From: Flavipsychrobacter sp.
Lineage (GTDB): Bacteria; Bacteroidota; Bacteroidia; Chitinophagales; Chitinophagaceae
Length of the DNA: 64,000 nucleotides
Direction of reading: 5' to 3'
Assembly (NCBI GenBank): GCA_021155965.1
Contig: JAJNBJ010000011.1
Span: 45,383-109,382, forward strand
Below the pieces are notes generated by a model, which was not told where the DNA came from, ran no database searches, and saw only the letters and a list, made by a program, of their open reading frames with translations. Position 1 is the stretch's first letter. Each line of letters starts with the position of its first letter. Below, one piece after another: positions 1 through 9,600 of the stretch. The position numbers were made by a program, and so were the translations under genes.

Positions 1-2729
1 TTATCAAAACCAAGGGCACGGTGGCTGATGCGGCTGCCATATGCTGTGAACAGGTTAACCGTAGCAGCCTTAAAATAGCGTTTACCATTAAATGACCCTT
101 TATTCAGCAACATCTGGAAAATAGCTGCTACATCCTGTGCAGTTGCAAACAGTCCGGCATGTCCACCTACACCACCCAGCATGGCAGCACCGGGATCATG
201 CACATAACCGCAAAGTGTCTGGTTCCTGAAGCCCTGATCTATTTCAGTAGGTGCTATCTGCGATTCGCTGAATTTCCTGAGCGGCATGTAGGTAATACGT
301 TTCAGACCCATAGGTTTGTAAAATTCGTCTTCTGCGTATTTATCTATAGGCTTGCCCGTTATTTGCTTTACTACTGCGGCAAGGAAATAGAAGTCGAGAT
401 CGCTGTAGGTCATCTTGCCGGAATTATCCAGCTTGCTAGCATATATTTTCTCCCACATGGTATCGAGGTAATCGCTACGCATCCACAGGTCTTTTGCAAC
501 TTCTATGTTATAACCTTCTGTTTGTTTAAATTTAAACAGGTCTGCCCGTGGATCACCATTATCTTCCGATACATCTTTATAAAAAGGTATCCAGCCCTTA
601 AGGCCTGCCTGGTGCAGCAGTATGTCTTTTATTTTCAGGTTTTCTTTGTTCGTTCCTTTTGCCTGTGGCAGGTAGTCGCCGAGTGTTTTATCAAGACCGA
701 GCTTACCTTGTTCATACAAGCGCATTACTGCCAGTGTGGTTGATAACACTTTGGTACAAGAAGCAACATCGTAAAGCGTATTGGTATCTACTTTCTTGTT
801 CTTGTCGTACTTCATGTGACCGAATGCCTTATCATAAAATATTTTGCCGTCTTTAGCTGCCAATACCCTGCAACCGGGGAATACACCGTTCGCAATATTG
901 CGTGCCATGAACATATCGATCCTGTCCAGGGATTTCTGGTCCACCACTCCTGCATCCGCAGGGTAAAGAACTTTTCTCAGCCTATAAGCAGGCTCGTTTG
1001 CAAGCTCAGGTATTTTTGTTGCAACCGGGCAAACACTCTTTCCCGCTATACAAGCTGTGACCGGTAGTTTGCCTTTGGGTTTTATTTTTTTGAACAATAC
1101 ATCAGCTACTGTGTATTCTGCAATAGTATCATCCTCATACCCCACCATCACGGAGCCTGCCCCGCAGAAGTACTGCATGGCATAAGCATTGCCCAAAAGC
1201 ACCACCATAGTGTTGTTGCGACAACCAGCATATTGCAGGAAGGCTATTGCCTCGCTGCTTAATCCATAATTGCCGCCGGGAGTATAGTTAAGGTTGTGAA
1301 CAGCAATAATTGTAGCGTCATAGTTTGCAACATGGTCCAAAACTTTTTGTGTGCTATCCAATGAAGTACCTTTGGGTAACCAATGTGCTTTTACATTGTT
1401 GAACTTATCGTTCAGTTCCTCATATAACGGTGTTGAGCCATTAGCGTTAATGCCCACATAGCCTATACGCATAGTATAGTTTATCTTGTTCATGATCTGG
1501 TTATCATCACGGACCAATGTAATAGCTCCTTTGGTAACCGTCTGGCGCATAGGATCAACGTACTGGTTCAGGTCCTCCCACAGACCCCGGGTGCTTATAT
1601 CTCTCCATTTCGACAGCCCTATATCATATTTTGCTGCAAGTATCTTTCTTACACTGGTTTCAAGCGCCTCCTGCGAAACAGTACCTTCTGCCAATGCGGT
1701 CTTTATTCTTGCTATAGCTGTGGGGATATCCGGAGACATTAATATAAGGTCATTGCCTGCCTTGAATGCCATCAGCTCTGCATCACCATCTTTAAAATAC
1801 TTGGTAATGCCCTGCATATTCATAGCATCGGTAACAACCAGCCCTTCAAAACCTAATTTATTTTTCAGCAGGTTCGTAATTGTATTCTTTGATAATGTTG
1901 TTGGCACATGGGGCTGTTTTTCCAAGGATGGCACCTCGAGGTGTGCTATCATAATGCTTTTTATTCCGGCATTGATCGCTTGTTTGAACGGCACCAGCTC
2001 CAATGTATCCAATTGCGCTGTGGTTTTGGGTATCAATGGAAGATCATTATGCGAGTCCACATGGGTATCACCATGGCCAGGAAAATGTTTAGCACAGGCT
2101 ATTACCCCGTTTGATTGCAGGCCGCGCATATAGGCTACGCCCATTTTAGCCACCCATGTTTTGTCCTCACCGAATGATCGGGTATTGATAACCGGGTTCA
2201 TTACATTATTGTTCACATCCACATCAGGTGCAAAGTTGATATGCACACCGAGCCGTGTTAACTGGCGCGCTATTACCCCGCCTACACGAAATGCTGTCAT
2301 AGTATCGCGTGTAGCGCCTATCATCATCTGGCGGGGGAGTTTTTTTACGCTATCAAGGCGCATACCCAATCCCCACTCGGCATCCATGGCAATAAGCAAT
2401 GGCACCTGTGCTATGCGCTGGTAATAGTTGGTAAGATTTGCCTGCCTTACCGGGCCGCCTTGCATAAAGATAAGCCCGCCTACCTGGTGATTAGTGATCA
2501 GTTTGGTAATAAACTCTTCATTATATTCTTTAGTGCCGGAGTATGCTGGTACCATGAACAGCTGCCCGATGCGTTCATCTTCTGTAAGCATATTATAGAC
2601 ACTGTCCACCCACTGCTTTTTCAGTGCGGCAATATCCGGTTGCTTTTGTTTGCTTCTTCTTTGTCCAAAAGCATTAAAACACAACAATAAAGTAAGGGTA
2701 GTTAATAAGACACTACGGATAACACTCAT
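1..2729 (-). CDS. GH3 beta-N-acetylglucosaminidase fused to serine beta-lactamase domain (3' end outside window)
   Basis: The protein is read from the ATG at 2729 down through base 1, about 909 residues with no stop, so its C-terminus lies outside the window. Residues 1-23 form a signal peptide. The first half is a glycoside hydrolase family 3 domain. It carries the NagZ-type signature KHFPGHGDTHVDSH near residues 210-225, which holds the Asp-His catalytic dyad of that subfamily. The second half is a class C beta-lactamase/penicillin-binding fold with the SxxK nucleophile motif (SCTK, near residue 656) and a YSD tyrosine motif near residue 774. Such fusions are known in Bacteroidota and are thought to recycle or remodel peptidoglycan in the periplasm. 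The substrate is inferred. A TATATTTG -7 element ends 4 nt before the ATG and supports this start. Confidence 0.9.
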   Translation of the reverse strand, partial: MSVIRSVLLTTLTLLLCFNAFGQRRSKQKQPDIAALKKQWVDSVYNMLTEDERIGQLFMVPAYSGTKEYNEEFITKLITNHQVGGLIFMQGGPVRQANLTNYYQRIAQVPLLIAMDAEWGLGMRLDSVKKLPRQMMIGATRDTMTAFRVGGVIARQLTRLGVHINFAPDVDVNNNVMNPVINTRSFGEDKTWVAKMGVAYMRGLQSNGVIACAKHFPGHGDTHVDSHNDLPLIPKTTAQLDTLELVPFKQAINAGIKSIMIAHLEVPSLEKQPHVPTTLSKNTITNLLKNKLGFEGLVVTDAMNMQGITKYFKDGDAELMAFKAGNDLILMSPDIPTAIARIKTALAEGTVSQEALETSVRKILAAKYDIGLSKWRDISTRGLWEDLNQYVDPMRQTVTKGAITLVRDDNQIMNKINYTMRIGYVGINANGSTPLYEELNDKFNNVKAHWLPKGTSLDSTQKVLDHVANYDATIIAVHNLNYTPGGNYGLSSEAIAFLQYAGCRNNTMVVLLGNAYAMQYFCGAGSVMVGYEDDTIAEYTVADVLFKKIKPKGKLPVTACIAGKSVCPVATKIPELANEPAYRLRKVLYPADAGVVDQKSLDRIDMFMARNIANGVFPGCRVLAAKDGKIFYDKAFGHMKYDKNKKVDTNTLYDVASCTKVLSTTLAVMRLYEQGKLGLDKTLGDYLPQAKGTNKENLKIKDILLHQAGLKGWIPFYKDVSEDNGDPRADLFKFKQTEGYNIEVAKDLWMRSDYLDTMWEKIYASKLDNSGKMTYSDLDFYFLAAVVKQITGKPIDKYAEDEFYKPMGLKRITYMPLRKFSESQIAPTEIDQGFRNQTLCGYVHDPGAAMLGGVGGHAGLFATAQDVAAIFQMLLNKGSFNGKRYFKAATVNLFTAYGSRISHRALGFD

Positions 2730-2733
2730 AAAA

Positions 2734-2741
2734 CAAATATA
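2734..2741 (-). promoter_or_regulatory. -7 promoter element (TATATTTG) of the GH3 gene
   Basis: The minus strand reads TATATTTG, an exact match to the Bacteroidota -7 consensus TAnnTTTG. Only 4 nt separate it from the ATG at 2729, so the transcript would start at or next to the start codon. Confidence 0.6.
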
Positions 2742-2848
2742 ATCTTTTCCCGAAAGGAGGTATTCAAAAGTTTTGTGAAGGTTGGGTTTGTTGTGGAGAA
2801 TGGAATGCTGTATTTTTTGTAACTTTACTTACATATAAAACGAACGTT

Positions 2849-3079
2849 ATGTCGGTCAATTATCTTTCGGACAACAGAGGTGAAACTATCGCGGTACAGA
2901 TACCAATTGAAGATTGGAAAAAGATAAAAAACAAATACCCCGATGTTGATGATATTGATGGCGAATTACCCCAGTGGCAAAAGGATCTGATTGATAAAAG
3001 GCTAAATGCTATATCCCAAGACCCTAATTCTATACAGGATATTCAGGGCTTGTTTGATGAATTAGACAAAGAAGTTTAA
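2849..3079 (+). CDS. RelB-like antitoxin of a type II toxin-antitoxin pair
   Basis: A 76-residue acidic protein whose N-terminus (YLSDNRGETIAVQIPIEDW) resembles the start of addiction-module antitoxins that pair with ParE/RelE toxins: a short beta-strand, then a helix. The rest is rich in Asp and Glu, as expected of a toxin-neutralising tail. Its stop is 3 nt before the toxin gene, so the two are probably co-transcribed. Antitoxins of this type usually repress their own operon. No operator was identified. The family call rests on size, context and N-terminal pattern only. Confidence 0.7.
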   Translation: MSVNYLSDNRGETIAVQIPIEDWKKIKNKYPDVDDIDGELPQWQKDLIDKRLNAISQDPNSIQDIQGLFDELDKEV

Positions 3080-3082
3080 CGG

Positions 3083-3385
3083 ATGCCTTACAAATTAGCA
3101 TACTTTAAAGAAGCAAGGCAAGATATCAGGGATGCGAAAGAATGGTATTACGACCAGTTAAAAGGATTAGAAAAACGATTTTCTGATGATGTAAAAATTG
3201 CAATTACCCGTCTAAAAACAAATCCTTATGCACATGCCGTCCGATATAAAAAAATCCGAATTGCACACCCGGATATATTCCCGTATTCGATCCATTACTA
3301 CATAGATGAAGAGCTGACCCGAATAGTCATTATCGGCATTATACATAACAGCAGAGATTCAGGATTTCTAAACCGGCGTAAATAG
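3083..3385 (+). CDS. RelE/ParE-family toxin
   Basis: A 100-residue basic protein with the ParE/RelE pattern: an N-terminal strand (YKLAYFKEARQDIRDAKEWY), a long helical hairpin (LKGLEKRFSDDVKIAI), then the strands and conserved arginines of the RelE fold (AVRYKKIRIAHPDIFPYSIHY). Members either cleave mRNA on the ribosome or poison gyrase. The sequence alone does not tell which. It follows the antitoxin gene by 3 nt and ends 2 nt before the convergent reductase gene. A second protein of the same family is at 44163-44468. Confidence 0.85.
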   Translation: MPYKLAYFKEARQDIRDAKEWYYDQLKGLEKRFSDDVKIAITRLKTNPYAHAVRYKKIRIAHPDIFPYSIHYYIDEELTRIVIIGIIHNSRDSGFLNRRK

Positions 3386-3387
3386 AT

Positions 3388-4476
3388 TTATCTCGCATCA
3401 AAATCTATCACCACACGCTCAGTGCGGGGGTGTGATTGGCAGGTGAGCACAAAGCCTTTTTCTATTTCGTCATGCTCTAAGGCGTAGTTAACTTCCATTT
3501 CTACTTCGCCTTCTACCACTTTGGCACGGCAGGTGCAACATACCCCACCTTTACAGGCATAGGGCAGGTCGGCGCCGTTCTTTAAAGCAGCATCAAGGAT
3601 ACTTTCATCATTAAAGCCAACTTCCATATTAAAGGTCACCCCATCAAGAGTGATACTTACTTTGCTCTTTGGGCCCTCATCTTTTTTATGGGTGGATGCC
3701 CATTTTTCGTGGGAAGCTTTGGGTTGATCGGGAGAAGTAAATAATTCGATATGCACACTTGCGGATGGCATGCCCAGGTCTATAAGCTTCTGGCGTACAG
3801 ATAATATCATTTCCTCCGGCCCGCAAATGAATGCTTCGTCTATGGTGCTTATATCTACGAGGGTTTTGCAGAACTGTTCACATTTTTCAGCATTTATCCT
3901 GCCGCTGAACAATGGTATCTCCATATATTCACGACTGAGCACATGGAATATGCGCAGGCGTTGCATGTATTTGTTCTTCAACCCCTCAATGGCCTCGCGG
4001 AAGATGATGCTGTTCTTGGAACGATTACCATAAACAAGTGTGAAGCTACTGTTGGGTTCATCCTCCAGCACATGTTTCATAATGCTCATGATAGGTGTGA
4101 TACCACTACCCGCTGCAAATGCCAGGTATTCTTTGTGTTCTGTTTTTGGCTGCTTGATGATAAAATTGCCCAAGGGGGGCATTACATCCAGCACATCACC
4201 AGCTTTTAAATCGCCGTGGGCATAAGTAGAGAACTTACCTTGCTCTACTTTTTTCACGGCTACACGCAGCTCTCCATCTTTAGGGCTGGTGCAGATTGAA
4301 TAAGACCGGCGAACTTCTGCATTTTCAAAATGCCTGCGAAAGGTGAGGTACTGCCCCGGTGCAAAACGGAACTGCTCTGCCAGCTCTGCTGGTACCTCCA
4401 GCGATACCGACACACAATCAGCTGTTTCCAGGCGAACGTCCTTAACCTTTAAGGGATAAAATTTAAGTGCAGACAT
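3388..4476 (-). CDS. Ferredoxin-NAD(P)H reductase with C-terminal 2Fe-2S ferredoxin domain (PaaE/Hmp-like)
   Basis: This 362-residue protein has three domains. Residues 1-105 bind FAD (RSYS at 57-60). Residues 115-240 bind NAD(P)H (GSGITPIMSI near 125). The C-terminal plant-type ferredoxin domain has the cluster ligands C308, C313, C316 and C346. This layout is that of PaaE, the reductase of phenylacetyl-CoA epoxidase, and of related oxygenase reductases. No paaABCD or other catabolic genes are nearby, so it more likely serves another oxygenase or desaturase, and I give no symbol. It starts 11 nt from a TACATTTG promoter element and converges on the toxin gene. Confidence 0.88.
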   Translation of the reverse strand: MSALKFYPLKVKDVRLETADCVSVSLEVPAELAEQFRFAPGQYLTFRRHFENAEVRRSYSICTSPKDGELRVAVKKVEQGKFSTYAHGDLKAGDVLDVMPPLGNFIIKQPKTEHKEYLAFAAGSGITPIMSIMKHVLEDEPNSSFTLVYGNRSKNSIIFREAIEGLKNKYMQRLRIFHVLSREYMEIPLFSGRINAEKCEQFCKTLVDISTIDEAFICGPEEMILSVRQKLIDLGMPSASVHIELFTSPDQPKASHEKWASTHKKDEGPKSKVSITLDGVTFNMEVGFNDESILDAALKNGADLPYACKGGVCCTCRAKVVEGEVEMEVNYALEHDEIEKGFVLTCQSHPRTERVVIDFDAR

Positions 4477-4487
4477 AAAAGTGGGGG

Positions 4488-4495
4488 CAAATGTA
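4488..4495 (-). promoter_or_regulatory. -7 promoter element (TACATTTG) of the ferredoxin reductase gene
   Basis: An exact TAnnTTTG match on the minus strand, 11 nt upstream of the ATG at 4476. The gap to the mutL stop is only about 70 bp, so this is the evident promoter for the reductase. Confidence 0.55.
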
Positions 4496-4547
4496 CTAAA
4501 ATCTCTCCCTAAATTCCCTGACCATTATCAGGTAAAGAACCGAGGTT

Positions 4548-6395
4548 TTAACCTAACATCCCTTCCAGCTCTTCCTTTTTCACCATCACAAATACTTTTT
4601 TGCCATCAGTTGTGTATTCCGGCTGGCTGCAGGCGAAGAGTTCATCTATGAGTGCCTGCTGGCCTTCGGGCTGCATAATGGCGTGCTTATTACGGGACAG
4701 GCGGCGTGCCATATTAGCGAGCAGTTGCTCTGTGCGCTTGCCTACGGCATCGGCCGATTCGTGTTTCAGGTGCTCCACTATTTCATCCAGCACATATTTT
4801 TCTTCGCCATGGGGCAGGCCTGCCGGTATTCCTTGTATCACGAAAGTATGTTGGCCAAAGGGAGCAATGTCAAAACCAATACGTGCCATATCCGGCAACA
4901 CTTCAGTCAGCAATAGTGCATCCTGTGGGGAAAGCTCGTATGAAGCGGGAAATAATACCTGCTGAGATGGCGCATCCTGGCTGTTCCATTGCTCCAGTAG
5001 CCGCTCGAACCAAATGCGCTCCTGTGCCCGGCGGATGTGGATGAGCATCATTCCCGACTTAACGGTAGTTGCCAATATGCTGCCATGAATGAGCATTATA
5101 TTATTGGCCCCTTTATCTGATGTTTCTGCACCGGTTTCAAGTGTTGCCTGAGATGCATTGGTATCTGCAGCAGGAATATTTATCGAAGTCTGTTCTACGA
5201 CTGTAGATTGCGCTATTTCATACAGGTCTTTCCAGCGTTTCAGGCTGTCCTTTTTTTCTATAAAGTGTGCCTGTCCTTTCTCTGTGAATGTATTATATAA
5301 ATATCCTTTTTGAGCTTCTTCTTTTTTCTTATCAGTAAAGGGAAGGTTAACCGATGACAGTTGCTGTATTTCCGGGTTCAGGGTAAAATCGAGCGATGGG
5401 GCAATGTTGTATCGCGCAAGCGCATGTTTTATAGCAGCATTTAGATATGCATACATCATCCGGTCATCCTCGAATTTTACCTCCTGCTTAGTGGGGTGTA
5501 CATTCACATCCACCCGTGATGGGTCAACCTCTATGAACAATATATAGAATGGGAACGATTCTTTTTCTATCAGCGTATCATATGCCTGCACCACGGCATG
5601 ATTTAGATAAGCATTGCGAATGAAGCGGTTATTGATAAAGAAAAACTGCATGCCACGGGTACGGGTAGCCGCTTCCGGCTTACCAATGAAGCCATGAATG
5701 TTGAGCAGATCGGTCTTTTCTTCAACAGGTACTAAATTTTTTGCATATCCATTGCCTAATAGGCCAACAATGCGGGTTTTGAGGTTACCTGCCTCTAAAT
5801 GAAATTGTTCTGTGCCATTATTAAAGAAACGGAAGGCAATACCTGGGTTTGCCAGAGCAACACGTGTAAATTCATCTAATATATGTCGTAATTCAGTAGT
5901 TGCACTTTTCAGGAAGTGGCGACGGGCAGGTACATTATAGAAAAGATTTTTTACAGATATATTGGTGCCCGGATTTATCGCACAAGGTTCCTGCAATTTT
6001 ACTTCTGTGCCTTCGATCACTATCCGGGTACCTGATTCACTGGCAGCCTGGCGTGTTTTTAGTTCTACCTGGGTGACAGCTGCTATCGATGCCAGCGCTT
6101 CCCCCCGGAAACCCATGGTACGTATGGTAAAAAGATCTTCTATACTCTTGATCTTGGAGGTGGCGTGCCGCTCAAAGCTCATGCGGGCATCGGTCGGGCT
6201 CATGCCTTTGCCATTGTCTATTACCTGTATCAGCTCTTTGCCGGCATCTTTTATCACCAGCTGTATCTCCGTTGCGCCAGCATCTACCGCATTTTCCAAT
6301 AGCTCTTTTACCGCCGAGGCAGGGCGTTGTATCACCTCACCGGCAGCTATCTGGTTGGCTATGTGGTCTGATAAGAGCTGTATGACGTCGGGCAA
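4548..6395 (-). CDS. mutL: DNA mismatch repair protein MutL
   Basis: MutL couples MutS mismatch recognition to strand removal. The 615-residue protein has the N-terminal GHKL ATPase (NQIAAGEVIQRPASAVKELL; ELLENAVDAGA; GFRGEALASI), a transducer domain to about 330, a low-complexity linker, and a C-terminal dimerisation domain from about 430. The start is a TTG. An in-frame stop lies four codons upstream and no ATG is available, and the TTG aligns with Met1 of known MutL proteins. The C-terminal metal-binding motif DQHAxxER is replaced by HIRRAQER near residue 450, and the usual CPHGRP-type motif near the end is not recognisable. The intrinsic nicking activity may therefore be lost. Confidence 0.97.
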   Translation of the reverse strand: MPDVIQLLSDHIANQIAAGEVIQRPASAVKELLENAVDAGATEIQLVIKDAGKELIQVIDNGKGMSPTDARMSFERHATSKIKSIEDLFTIRTMGFRGEALASIAAVTQVELKTRQAASESGTRIVIEGTEVKLQEPCAINPGTNISVKNLFYNVPARRHFLKSATTELRHILDEFTRVALANPGIAFRFFNNGTEQFHLEAGNLKTRIVGLLGNGYAKNLVPVEEKTDLLNIHGFIGKPEAATRTRGMQFFFINNRFIRNAYLNHAVVQAYDTLIEKESFPFYILFIEVDPSRVDVNVHPTKQEVKFEDDRMMYAYLNAAIKHALARYNIAPSLDFTLNPEIQQLSSVNLPFTDKKKEEAQKGYLYNTFTEKGQAHFIEKKDSLKRWKDLYEIAQSTVVEQTSINIPAADTNASQATLETGAETSDKGANNIMLIHGSILATTVKSGMMLIHIRRAQERIWFERLLEQWNSQDAPSQQVLFPASYELSPQDALLLTEVLPDMARIGFDIAPFGQHTFVIQGIPAGLPHGEEKYVLDEIVEHLKHESADAVGKRTEQLLANMARRLSRNKHAIMQPEGQQALIDELFACSQPEYTTDGKKVFVMVKKEELEGMLG

Positions 6396-6608
6396 AGTGT
6401 ACTGATTTTAAGCGTGTAAAGGTAATAGGTTGTGACCGAATCAACAGGGGCAACGGATACTAAAATATGAGATTTATGGATAGCCTTAACTTTCTGCCCC
6501 TCATCCATTTATTTTAGCCACAACTGTATTGCATATCAGGATATTTATACTTAATATTGTAAGCTTTATTTTAGGGAATATTATAATTTTTAATTAAACT
6601 GTTTTCAG

Positions 6609-9600
6609 ATGAAAAATGTACGTTTACTTATATCCTCTTTGTGTTGTGTTTTTGGGGTTGCGGCGAGCAGCCAGGCGCAGGTATTGATCATGAGACCCTT
6701 TGCAGGTACCGGTGCGAGTTCTTATGGAGGAGACAATGGACCTGCTACTGCGGCACAACTTGACAACCAGTACATGATCAACCTTGATGCGGGCGGCAAT
6801 AATCTGTACATTGCTGACAACGGAAATAATCGCGTTAGAAAGATCGACCTTTCTACAAATATCATCACAACTGTTGCAGGCACAGGCACAAGCGGCTTTA
6901 GTGGTGATGGCGGACCGGCTACAGCAGCGCAATTAGGAGCACCGGGCGGAGGCGGTCTTGTTGGTGTTATAGGTATATGTGCTGATGGGTCTGGAAATGT
7001 TTTTGTTGCTGATGCCTCAAATCAAAGGATCCGCAAAGTAGATGCCTCAGGCATTATAACAACAATAGGTGGAAACGGCACTGCCGGTTTTGCGGGCGAT
7101 GGCGGGCCGGCTACAGCAGCGCAGATACGCAACCCCAGGGGTATGTGGGTTGACGGACCGGGAAACATTTATTTTACTGAAGGCTCATCCGGAGGTGGTG
7201 GGTCGACAATGCGCGTACGAAAGATAGATGTGGCAGGAATAATTACTACCGTTGCCGGTAATGGTACAACCATGCCTTTCCTTGATAATATGGCTGCAAC
7301 AGCTGCCAGTTTGAATAACCCCCGCGGATTGTGTGTGGACGCTGCCGGCAATATATACATAGCAGACTTCGGAAACAACCGCGTGCGCAGGGTAGATGGC
7401 ACAACAAACATCATTACAACTGTAGCGGGCAATGGTACAACAACTTTCGGCGAGGGAGTTGCGGCTACCGCAACAGGGCTTAATCAGCCACTTGATGTGA
7501 AGATGGATGGCGCAGGAAACCTGTATATAGCAACACTTGGCCACGCCCGTATTCGTAAAGTAGATATGACTACAGGGATAATAACTACCGTTGCGGGAAG
7601 CGGAACTGCGGGCAATGATGCCGGTAACTGGAGCCCCGCAACTGCTTCTAATATACGGCTTGCATCCCTGTCATCTGTGGCAGTTATGGCTAACGGGAAT
7701 TATTTCTTTATTTCTGACAGGCAAGGCGGCGGCGGCACTGCAGGCAACAGGGTAAAGCATGTTCGCCCAAACAGCATTCCTTATTTCACCGGCGGCACGC
7801 GCCAGAGTTTTTCCGTATGCGAAGACCAGGGGCCATTTGATATAGGTTCTTTTATCGCTGTTACCGACTCAGACCAGGTGCAAATAGAAACGTGGTCATT
7901 AGGCGCATGGGCGCCGCTTCACGGCAGTGTTACCGTTGCAGGAACAGCGGCCGCGAATGGTTCCAGTGTGACAATTACAGGAAGGACATATACACCCACA
8001 CCAGGCTACGTAGGCACTGACAGTTTCATTGTAAATGTATCTGACGGCCATAATTCTGCCGCAGACACTATTGTTGTTACCGTAAATCCATTGCCGGTAG
8101 TATCGGCTATAACCGGCACACCGGAAGTATGCGAAAGCGCAACTACAGTACTGGCAAGTAGCCCCGGTGGAGGCACATGGACTGCAAGTAATGCAAATGC
8201 AACTGTTGTGGGTGGCACTGTTACAGGTGTTACAGCAGGAACTGTAGACATAAGTTACACTGTTACCAATAGCTGCGGCCCACGAACCGTTGTCCAGAAT
8301 GTTACCGTTAATCCTCTGCCCAATGCAGGGACAATAACCGGTGCTGCCAGTGTATGCGAAGCGGGAGTAACCACTCTTGCTGATGCTGCCGGCGGCGGCA
8401 CATGGAGCGCAAGCAATGGTAATGTAACTGTAGATGGTTTGGGTAATGTAACCGGGGTTACTATGGGCACAACAACCATAAGCTATACAGTTACCAACTC
8501 TTGTGGAACAGCCAGCGCTACACACGCTATGACAATAGATGCACTACCTGCTGCAATATCGGGTGCAAACAATGTGTGTGTTTCAGCAAGTATTGTGCTT
8601 ACTGACGCTTCGGCAGGAGGCGTGTGGAGTGCAAGCAATTCAAATGCTACTGTAACTGCCGGCCTGGTTACCGGCGTTACTGCAGGGACTGTAGATATCA
8701 GCTATACGCTTACCAATGCCTGTGGCGTTAATGCTGCCGTGCAGCCGGTTACCGTAAACCCCTTACCTGATGCAGGTACTATAGTGGGTGCAAGCAATAT
8801 TTGTATATCCGGTACTGTAACCTTCACAGACACAGCACCAGGTGGTGTGTGGAGCGCAAGCAATTCAAATGCCACTGTTGACGGATCTGGTAATGTAACG
8901 GGTGTAACTGCAGGAACTGTGGTTATTTCATACAGCGTTACAAATGGCTGCGGCACTGCTGTTGCCACCTTTAGTGTGAACGTGGTTTCCACACCATCGG
9001 CTGGCACCATCACTGGTTTGTCAAATGTATGCCCTGCTGCCACTATCACACTCTCCAACCTCACAGCAGGCGGCGTATGGAGCGCAAGCAACTCGAATGC
9101 TACTGTTGACGCATCGGGGAACGTAACAGGTGTAACAGCAGGCACAGTGAACATCAGCTATACAGTTACAGCGTCGTGCGGCGTAGCAAGCACTTTTAAT
9201 ACTGTAATAGTTGACCCATTGCCGAATGCAGGCACCATCACAGGTTCGTCAAATGTTTGCCTTGCCGGAACTACAACGCTGACCGCAACTGTTGGTGGGG
9301 GCGCCTGGTCATCCGGCAGCACATCCATAGCTACGGTATCAGGCTTGGGTGTGGTTAGCGGCATGATGGTTGGCGCTGCAACGATCTCTTACGCTGTAAC
9401 CAATGTATGCGGAACAGGTTATGCAACACATGGGATGAATGTAGACCCGATATTAACACCTTCAGTTACTTTTAGTGCAACTCCCGGTTTCAATACATGT
9501 CCCGGCACATTGGTAACATATAACGCGGCCCCTGTGAATGGTGGTTCCTCACCGGTATACGAATGGCGCGTGAACGGCTTTGTGCTGGGTGCAGGCGCTT

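Noticed and set aside
1486..2133. Forward frame of 215 codons over the GH3 gene
   Set aside because: The reverse strand carries the NagZ signature and catalytic motifs throughout, so the forward frame is a shadow.
2754..2762. AAAGGAGGT, a perfect Shine-Dalgarno-like string
   Set aside because: No start codon or reading frame follows at the right distance on the plus strand. It lies in the leader region of the opposite-strand GH3 gene, so it is probably coincidence.
3388..4476. Naming the ferredoxin reductase paaE
   Set aside because: No paaABCD or other phenylacetate genes are near, and many reductases share this layout.
7899..8525. Opposite-strand reading frame of 208 codons within the NHL/Ig gene
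   Set aside because: It is Cys/Ser/Tyr-rich and repetitive because it mirrors the forward repeats. No protein family fits and the forward frame is certain.
8100..9430. Regular repeats in 8.1-9.4 kb as a CRISPR array
   Set aside because: The period is about 210 bp, the repeats are codons of an intact protein, and there are no short direct repeats with unique spacers.
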